16,771 nt of DNA from Clostridiales bacterium UBA1390 (GTDB lineage: Bacteria > Bacillota > Clostridia > Lachnospirales > Bianqueaceae). Made by a program: the position numbers and the translations under genes. The notes beneath the pieces are model-generated. The model did not search any database. It was not told the DNA's origin and worked only from the letters and a program-made list of their open reading frames with translations. Shown one piece after another: positions 13,005 through 16,771 of this stretch (its first letter is position 1; every line of letters starts with the position of its first letter). Location: assembly GCA_002305315.1 (NCBI GenBank), contig DBQQ01000026.1, forward strand, positions 1-16,771. The letters run 5' to 3'.

Positions 13005-13256
13005 ATGGTAGAGAAAAAAGTGAAAGTCACCCTGGAAGAAGGGCTTGAGTCCCGTCAGGCTGCGATGTTTGTACAGGTCGCGAACAAGTACTCTAGCCGC
13101 ATCTATATCATTATGGAGAACAGACAGGTGAATGCGAAGAGTATTATGGGTCTCGTCTCTCTGGGCATGCTCAAAGACGAAGAAGTAAGTCTGCAGGCAG
13201 AAGGACCAGATGAGCAAGACGCAGTCAATGAGCTTGCGAAAATGATTGGTCAATAA
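13005..13256 (+). CDS. Crh-like HPr paralogue: catalytic His15 replaced by Glu, Ser46 kept
   Basis: An HPr-fold protein of 83 residues. The regulatory half is canonical: 'VNAKSIMGLVSL' puts Ser46, the HprK target, at exactly residue 46. The phosphotransfer site is not: the usual GLHARP reads GLESRQ (residues 13-18), so His15 is Glu15 and Pro18 is Gln18, while Arg17 remains. It should therefore be unable to carry phosphate from Enzyme I to sugar permeases. Bacillus Crh, with Gln15, has the same logic and also lies next to the whiA homologue; Crh works only as a Ser46-phosphorylated CcpA partner. hprK lies five genes upstream on the same strand. GGAGGAG (12991-12997) precedes the start, 21 bases after whiA. 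A separate true HPr is expected elsewhere in the genome. Confidence 0.93.
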   Translation: MVEKKVKVTLEEGLESRQAAMFVQVANKYSSRIYIIMENRQVNAKSIMGLVSLGMLKDEEVSLQAEGPDEQDAVNELAKMIGQ

Positions 13257-13263
13257 ATGATAA

Positions 13264-13299
13264 GCGTCAATCTGCATGTTTGTGGATTGACGCCATTTC
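13264..13299 (+). terminator. Likely intrinsic terminator of the hprK-crh-like operon
   Basis: GCGTCAATC (13264-13272) pairs perfectly with GATTGACGC (13285-13293) around a 12-base loop, followed by a weak CATTTC tail. Stem quality is good but the T-run is short, so termination may be partial. Confidence 0.6.
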
Positions 13300-13333
13300 T
13301 ATATAGAGTTTACAAAATCAGGGGGTATGTGGT

Positions 13334-14518
13334 ATGAAGGATTTTGAGTATTATGCACCGACGCGGGTTTTCTTTGGCCATGGCAAGGAAGAAAACATCG
13401 GTCAAATCATCGCTTCTTATGGGTATCATAAGATCATGATTCACTATGGGGGTGGAAGCGCCAAACGAATGGGTTTGTTGGATCGTCTGGAGACATCTCT
13501 GTCTGCAGCGGGCATTGCTTATGTGGAGTGCGGCGGAGTACAGCCCAATCCGAAACTATCACTGGCGCGAGAAGCCATCCGGATATGCGTTCAGGAGAAG
13601 GCAGAACTCATTCTGGCGGTAGGCGGCGGCAGCGTGATTGACTCTGCGAAATGTGTGGCGGCAGGAGCTGCCGCGCCGGAGATCGATCCGTGGATCTATC
13701 TGAATCGAGAGAAGGACGTGGAGAAGGCGCTGCCCATTGGTGTGGTATTGACACTGTCGGCATCGGGAAGTGAAATGAGCTCTTCCTGCGTGATCACCAA
13801 TGAGGACGGCTGGCTCAAGCGGTCCTTCAATTCGGACTTGGTGCGGCCGCTTTTCGCCATCTGTAACCCGGAACTGACCTATTCGGTCAGCAAGTTCCAG
13901 ACGGGCTGCGGTACGGTGGACATCATGATGCATACGCTGGAACGGTATTTCAGTACGGATGGGGAAGCGCCGCTGACAGATCGACTGGCAGAGGGACTCC
14001 TGAAGGAAGTCATTGCTGCGGGACGCGTTGCGGATCAAAATCCCACGGATTATGACGCCAGGGCAACACTGATGTGGGCCAGCAGTTTATCCCATAACGG
14101 ATTGACGGGACTCGGCCGCGACTACTTCATGAGCGCGCATCAGATCGAGCATGAGCTTTCCGGAATGTTTGACCAGGTGGCCCACGGGGCAGGACTTTCC
14201 GTGCTCTTTCCCGCCTGGTGCCGCTATATTTATAAGTATGCGGTGGATCGTTTCTGTCAGTATGCTGTACGTGTCTGGAATCTGGAGATGGACTTTGCAC
14301 ATCCGGAAAATACAGCGCTGGCGGGGATCCAGGCTACGGAGGCATACTTCAGATCGTTGGGAATGCCCACGCATCTGAAGGAGTTGGGGATTGATCCAAC
14401 CGAAGCGCAGATCGAAGAAATGGCAGAGAAGGCCACATTCTTTGGCACGAGAACCTTCCCGGACTATATTCCTCTGGGCAAGGAGGAAATCGTGGATATC
14501 TTCCATCTCGCCGAATAA
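13334..14518 (+). CDS. Iron-containing alcohol dehydrogenase (butanol dehydrogenase/YqhD-like)
   Basis: A group III, metal-dependent NAD(P)H alcohol dehydrogenase of 394 residues that reduces aldehydes to alcohols, used for redox balancing in fermentation. The family start 'FEYYAPTRVFFGHGKEENIG' is followed by the nucleotide-binding 'GGGSVIDSAK' (97-106), and the metal ligands D196 and H200 ('GTVDIMMHTLERYF'), H269 ('SAHQIEHELSG') and H284 ('VAHGAG') are all present. The resemblance is greatest to butanol dehydrogenases and YqhD rather than lactaldehyde reductase. TCAGGGGGT lies eight bases before ATG 13334. A promoter in the 77-bp gap is uncertain (TTGTGG at 13280-13285 with TATAGA at 13302-13307). 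The gene ends at a strong terminator, so it is probably a single-gene unit with some read-through from the operon upstream. Confidence 0.93.
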   Translation: MKDFEYYAPTRVFFGHGKEENIGQIIASYGYHKIMIHYGGGSAKRMGLLDRLETSLSAAGIAYVECGGVQPNPKLSLAREAIRICVQEKAELILAVGGGSVIDSAKCVAAGAAAPEIDPWIYLNREKDVEKALPIGVVLTLSASGSEMSSSCVITNEDGWLKRSFNSDLVRPLFAICNPELTYSVSKFQTGCGTVDIMMHTLERYFSTDGEAPLTDRLAEGLLKEVIAAGRVADQNPTDYDARATLMWASSLSHNGLTGLGRDYFMSAHQIEHELSGMFDQVAHGAGLSVLFPAWCRYIYKYAVDRFCQYAVRVWNLEMDFAHPENTALAGIQATEAYFRSLGMPTHLKELGIDPTEAQIEEMAEKATFFGTRTFPDYIPLGKEEIVDIFHLAE

Positions 14519-14566
14519 AAAAGCACCCTTTGTTTCTCTGTATTTTGAGAAGCAAAGGGTGTTTTT
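14517..14566. terminator. Bidirectional intrinsic terminator between the alcohol dehydrogenase and the nitroreductase
   Basis: A 15-bp stem runs CACCCTTTG...TTTCTC (14524-14538) with GAGAAG...CAAAGGGTG (14547-14561), loop of eight bases. Five T residues follow on the plus strand, and six A residues (14517-14522) give a T-run on the minus strand. It serves both convergent genes. Confidence 0.93.
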
Positions 14567-14573
14567 CTGTCCA

Positions 14574-15236
14574 TTAAGCCCACTGGAAGTGCTGGGCGCC
14601 AGCGCCCAGTTCGAAATGACATTTGGCAATGCCCAAATCAATCTTACTGTAGAAGCCCATTCCGGCCTTAGCAGTCACCTTGTTTCCATCCAGAGTAAAC
14701 GTGAATTTCTGCTGATTCATGGCCGTAGGCGCCAGAAGGGCTGCATCGATACCCTGGAGAAACCAGTCTGGAGGCGTATTTGCGCGCATGACGGCTTCTC
14801 GGGGCTTCGACGTATGCGAGATCCCAGACGTCTTGCCATAGCCGATGGCGATGACAAGACAGAGTTTTTCGTTCGCATTCAGCTGAAATTTGGCTTTTCC
14901 TTTACTGTAAGTCATGGCTACCCAACAGGTATTTAACCCCAGGGTCTGCGCGTGCAAAACGATCTTCTCGCCATAGTATCCACAGCGCTCTTCGAGATCC
15001 GGGCTCTTTTTACCGACCAGAACAATATAGTTTCTGACGCCGACAAACTTGCCATAATGTGCCATAAAGCCATCGAAGGCATTTGGTTCATCCAGGACGA
15101 GCTGAATATGCAGTTGACTGTCTCGATTACAGTCATCAATATAAGAAGAAAGATCATCCTTTATACGTCCTTCGATGGGGCGATCCGTGTAAGAACGGAC
15201 AGAATGCCGTTCCTTCATAGCTTGCAAAACATCCAT
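14574..15236 (-). CDS. Nitroreductase-family FMN oxidoreductase
   Basis: A 220-residue flavin enzyme of the putative nitroreductase group. The N-terminal 'ERHSVRSY' (9-16) is the FMN phosphate-binding R-x-S-x-R pattern, followed by 'GYYGEKIVLHAQTLGLNTCW' and 'LLAPTAMNQQKF', the usual dimer-interface and flavin contacts. The C-terminal part is longer than in minimal nitroreductases and resembles the TM1586-like branch. The physiological substrate is unknown; members reduce nitro compounds, quinones or flavins. AAGGAGG (complement of 15246-15252) precedes the start. It lies 23 bases after an arsR-type regulator in the same direction, which suggests that this regulator controls it. Confidence 0.87.
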   Translation of the reverse strand: MDVLQAMKERHSVRSYTDRPIEGRIKDDLSSYIDDCNRDSQLHIQLVLDEPNAFDGFMAHYGKFVGVRNYIVLVGKKSPDLEERCGYYGEKIVLHAQTLGLNTCWVAMTYSKGKAKFQLNANEKLCLVIAIGYGKTSGISHTSKPREAVMRANTPPDWFLQGIDAALLAPTAMNQQKFTFTLDGNKVTAKAGMGFYSKIDLGIAKCHFELGAGAQHFQWA

Positions 15237-15259
15237 AGTAGAGTCCTCCTTATTATGTG

Positions 15260-15616
15260 TTAGAATTCACCGCTTCTGTCAGGAGCGCGCTTTATAATCT
15301 CCTGGATATCGCGAAACAAAGTGACTAGGTTGTTGATCTGATCCGCCTCGGGATTTAAGTAGTAATATATATAGGTGCTTTCCTTCCGGCTTTTGACAAT
15401 CCCGGCATCCTTCAAGATCTGCATATGATGAGAGAGGGCGGGGCGCGAAAGATTGGTCTGTAGGGCGATATCCACCACACGGCTTCCACTGCATTGTCCC
15501 TGCATCATGATGTAAAGCAGATGCTGACGCGTCTCGTCTCCAAGAGCAGACAATACTTTCTGGCAGGCTTTGAACTCGCGTTCTAAACGCCGGATATCTT
15601 CGATGGTATTCTGCAT
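15260..15616 (-). CDS. ArsR/SmtB-family winged-helix transcriptional regulator
   Basis: A 118-residue dimeric repressor. The winged helix is clear: 'LSALGDETRQHLLYIM', then the recognition helix 'NLSRPALSHHMQILKDAG' (55-72) and a wing with 'STYIYYYL'. The metal-sensing ELCVCDL motif of ArsR/SmtB sensors is absent. Only C18 and C42 are visible, so it may sense something other than a metal, possibly by cysteine oxidation. AGGAGGAGG lies just upstream of the start. The gene is first in a two-gene unit with a nitroreductase and is divergent from an XRE regulator gene, leaving a 174-bp shared control region. Confidence 0.9.
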   Translation of the reverse strand: MQNTIEDIRRLEREFKACQKVLSALGDETRQHLLYIMMQGQCSGSRVVDIALQTNLSRPALSHHMQILKDAGIVKSRKESTYIYYYLNPEADQINNLVTLFRDIQEIIKRAPDRSGEF

Positions 15617-15642
15617 GAGCCTCCTCCTTCTGATGAAGTGTT

Positions 15643-15662
15643 TGAACGCATTCAGTATATCA
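15643..15662 (-). promoter_or_regulatory. Extended -10 promoter of arsR with an overlapping candidate operator
   Basis: The minus strand reads TGATATACT at 15654-15662, an extended -10 (TG-N-TATACT). No good -35 is seen at 17 bases. TGAACGCATTCA (15643-15654), symmetrical at ten of twelve positions, covers the expected start site and would suit autorepression by the ArsR protein. Confidence 0.45.
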
Positions 15663-15713
15663 CAATTTCGTGAAAAAAGAGCATCCGTAAAGAAAATCGA
15701 GATACTAAAAAAT

Positions 15714-15775
15714 GCAAAGTTTACTTGACATTATCAAGCACATCGTGTATACTGAAAATATAAAGTGAACTTTGC
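15714..15775. repeat. 11-bp inverted repeat flanking the xre promoter
   Basis: GCAAAGTTTAC (15714-15724) and GTGAACTTTGC (15765-15775) are reverse complements at ten of eleven positions, and bracket the promoter. The left arm lies upstream of the -35 and so is not transcribed, so this is a DNA-level element, not an RNA hairpin. A smaller dyad, CTTGA-N5-TCAAG (15724-15738), overlaps the -35. Together they look like operators for a dimeric regulator, plausibly the XRE protein itself. Confidence 0.55.
15725..15753 (+). promoter_or_regulatory. Sigma-A-type promoter of xre and the membrane protein gene
   Basis: TTGACA (15725-15730) and TATACT (15748-15753) are 17 bases apart; the -35 is perfect and the -10 matches at five of six positions. 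The start is expected near 15760. Confidence 0.85.
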
Positions 15776-15790
15776 AAAAGGAGGAATTGC

Positions 15791-15994
15791 GTGAAGAATC
15801 ATATCCAGGAACTGCGTAAGCTCCATAATCTATCCCAGGAAAAACTGGCCCATGCGGTAGGGACGACCAGACAGACGATCACGTCCATCGAGACAGGCAA
15901 GTATACCGCGTCGCTGCCGTTGGCGTTTAAGATCGCACGCTTCTTTCATAAGTCGATTGAAGAGGTATTTGAATATTGCGAAGAGGAGGATTAG
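15791..15994 (+). CDS. Small XRE-family helix-turn-helix regulator
   Basis: A 67-residue protein that is nearly all DNA-binding domain: 'IQELRKLHNLSQEKLAHAVG' then 'TTRQTITSIETGKYTASLPL', the Cro/C1-type five-helix fold seen in stand-alone YozG-like regulators. There is no ligand domain. The start is GTG 15791, fixed by AAAGGAGG at 15776-15783. It is followed after one base by a membrane protein gene, and XRE-membrane protein pairs of this kind are frequent in Firmicutes, where the regulator controls the pair. The inverted repeats around its promoter fit autoregulation. Confidence 0.92.
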   Translation: MKNHIQELRKLHNLSQEKLAHAVGTTRQTITSIETGKYTASLPLAFKIARFFHKSIEEVFEYCEEED

Positions 15995-15995
15995 T

Positions 15996-16445
15996 ATGAA
16001 AAGGTATGTAAAACAGATTCGTCTGAGAATCTGGTGTATCATCGTTTTTCTAGCAGTCATGATCTTTTTCATGGTGCTGTCTGGAGAACTGGGATGGGGA
16101 GATTCCAGATACATGACATCTCTCATGAGAACCTACAGCGGCCTGGCGTTTTTTGGCTGTCTGGTATATCTGATCGTTTACCTGGTTCGTTACAGGAAAC
16201 TGCTTCACAACCGAGAACTTATGGAAGAGAGCAGAATTTTAGAGCAAGATGAACGAGAGCAGATGATTCATGACAAAAGTGGAGGAATTCTGGTGGATCT
16301 GGGGATTCCTTGCATCATGATTGCAGATTGGTTTGCGGCGATGTTAGCAGCTCCGCAGGTCTTCTACACCTTGACGACGATCCTGATTGTGTTGGCAGGT
16401 GGAAAATGGGGACTGCGTCAATATTATAAGAGAAAGTACAGCTGA
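15996..16445 (+). CDS. Four-helix membrane protein paired with the XRE regulator (function unknown)
   Basis: A 149-residue protein with four hydrophobic segments (about 11-30, 48-66, 97-117 and 121-136). Between helices 2 and 3 is a charged cytoplasmic-type loop (residues 67-95, 'RELMEESRILEQDEREQM'). The C-terminus is basic (YYKRKYS). The ATG at 15996 is chosen because GAGGAGG (15983-15989) lies six bases upstream, and the longer frame beginning at 15957 would sit inside xre. It is coupled to xre by a one-base gap. I do not recognise the family; the arrangement recalls two-gene regulator-membrane protein modules linked to envelope or stress responses. The tandem palindrome array begins only about ten bases after its stop codon and no terminator intervenes. 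Confidence 0.85.
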   Translation: MKRYVKQIRLRIWCIIVFLAVMIFFMVLSGELGWGDSRYMTSLMRTYSGLAFFGCLVYLIVYLVRYRKLLHNRELMEESRILEQDEREQMIHDKSGGILVDLGIPCIMIADWFAAMLAAPQVFYTLTTILIVLAGGKWGLRQYYKRKYS

Positions 16446-16455
16446 GCGTCTAAAA

Positions 16456-16771
16456 GCTGTCGATCAGTAATGGGTCGGAGCTCACAGTATACGCTGTCGA
16501 GCAGGAGATGGCCCGGGCTCTGGTTTTTTGAGTATACAGTATACGCCTTCATCTGGGAAACTGCCCAGGTCCTGGGAATTTGAGTATACAAGTATACGCT
16601 GCCGAATAGGAGCAGGCCCGAGCCCCGGCATTTTGAGTATACAGTATACGCTGCAGAGCAGGAGCGAGCCTGGGATCTGGAAATTTGAGTATACAAGTAT
16701 ACGCTGCCGAGTAGAAACTAGCCCGGACCCTGGCATTTTGAGTATACAAGTATACGCTGTCGAGCAGGAGC
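16456..16771. repeat. Tandem array of GTATAC double palindromes with constant 37-bp spacers, period 52-53 bp
   Basis: Five complete cores GAGTATACAGTATAC or GAGTATACAAGTATAC begin at 16530, 16582, 16635, 16687 and 16740, and a half core AGTATAC sits at 16486. Core length alternates between 15 and 16 bp (15, 16, 15, 16, 16). Every one of the five spacers between cores is exactly 37 bp. Spacers resemble one another without being identical (GCTGYCGAGYAGGAGC, then a GC-rich centre such as GCCCGGGCTCTGG, then an AT tail ending TTT). A decayed unit at 16456-16492 lacks about 15 bp, including the first part of the core. The array runs off the right edge of the window. It holds no gene I can support. 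Confidence 0.93.

Noticed and set aside
16424..16749. Several long open frames on the minus strand across the palindrome array
   Set aside because: They overlap each other in different frames, their repetitive residues follow the 52-53 bp DNA period (not a multiple of three), and none has a credible ribosome binding site. They are by-products of the repeat.
16530..16755. Minus-strand TATACT hexamers inside each core as a row of promoters
   Set aside because: TATACT is a good -10, but no -35-like hexamer is found 16-18 bases upstream in the spacers, so promoter activity cannot be supported.
16456..16771. CRISPR array
   Set aside because: The spacing is regular, but the repeated core is only 15-16 bp, it is palindromic, the 37-bp intervals resemble one another instead of being unrelated, and no cas genes are present.

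Overview
The window looks like a chromosomal segment of a low-to-mid GC Gram-positive anaerobe of the class Clostridia, most likely Lachnospiraceae or a close relative. The grounds are strong AGGAGG-type ribosome binding sites on nearly every gene, TTGACA/TATAAT promoters, a TPP riboswitch in front of a ThiT transporter, and the block hprK - ROK kinase - murB - rapZ - whiA - HPr-like gene. A genus cannot be named from the sequence alone. No tRNA, rRNA, CRISPR array, transposase or phage gene was seen.

Layout. (1) 1-728, plus strand: the 3' end of an unrecognised gene overlapping a GNAT acetyltransferase. (2) 761-1597: promoter, TPP riboswitch and thiT, ending at a bidirectional terminator. 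(3) 1643-5004, minus strand: an ion-transport operon in the order NhaD/ArsB-type permease, ktrB, ktrA. (4) 5005-5520: a divergent regulatory region with a promoter on each strand. On the minus side it holds an unexplained structured leader, and on the plus side a hairpin leader in front of an orphan ectB-like aminotransferase. (5) 6876-13256: an AtpI-like membrane protein, mscS and the tightly packed hprK, ROK glucokinase, murB, rapZ, whiA and Crh-like HPr genes, several overlapping by ATGA. A weak terminator and an iron-dependent alcohol dehydrogenase follow. (6) 14574-15616, minus strand: an ArsR regulator and a nitroreductase. (7) 15791-16445: an XRE regulator and a four-helix membrane protein, divergent from arsR. 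(8) 16456 to the window end: a tandem array of palindromes with constant 37-bp spacers.

How the genes fit together. KtrAB (K+ uptake), an NhaD/ArsB-type permease, MscS (solute release on hypo-osmotic shock) and an EctB-type 2,4-diaminobutyrate transaminase sit side by side, which suggests an ionic and osmotic balance neighbourhood. The second block couples carbon-state signalling (HPr kinase, an HPr paralogue without the catalytic histidine, and a cre-like site upstream of mscS-hprK) to glucose phosphorylation and cell-wall precursor synthesis (MurB, RapZ) and to WhiA.

The items most worth a second look are the helically phased palindrome array at the right edge, the HPr paralogue with Glu15 and intact Ser46, the candidate leader RNA before the ion-transport operon, the orphan ectB, and the cre-like site upstream of the hprK operon.
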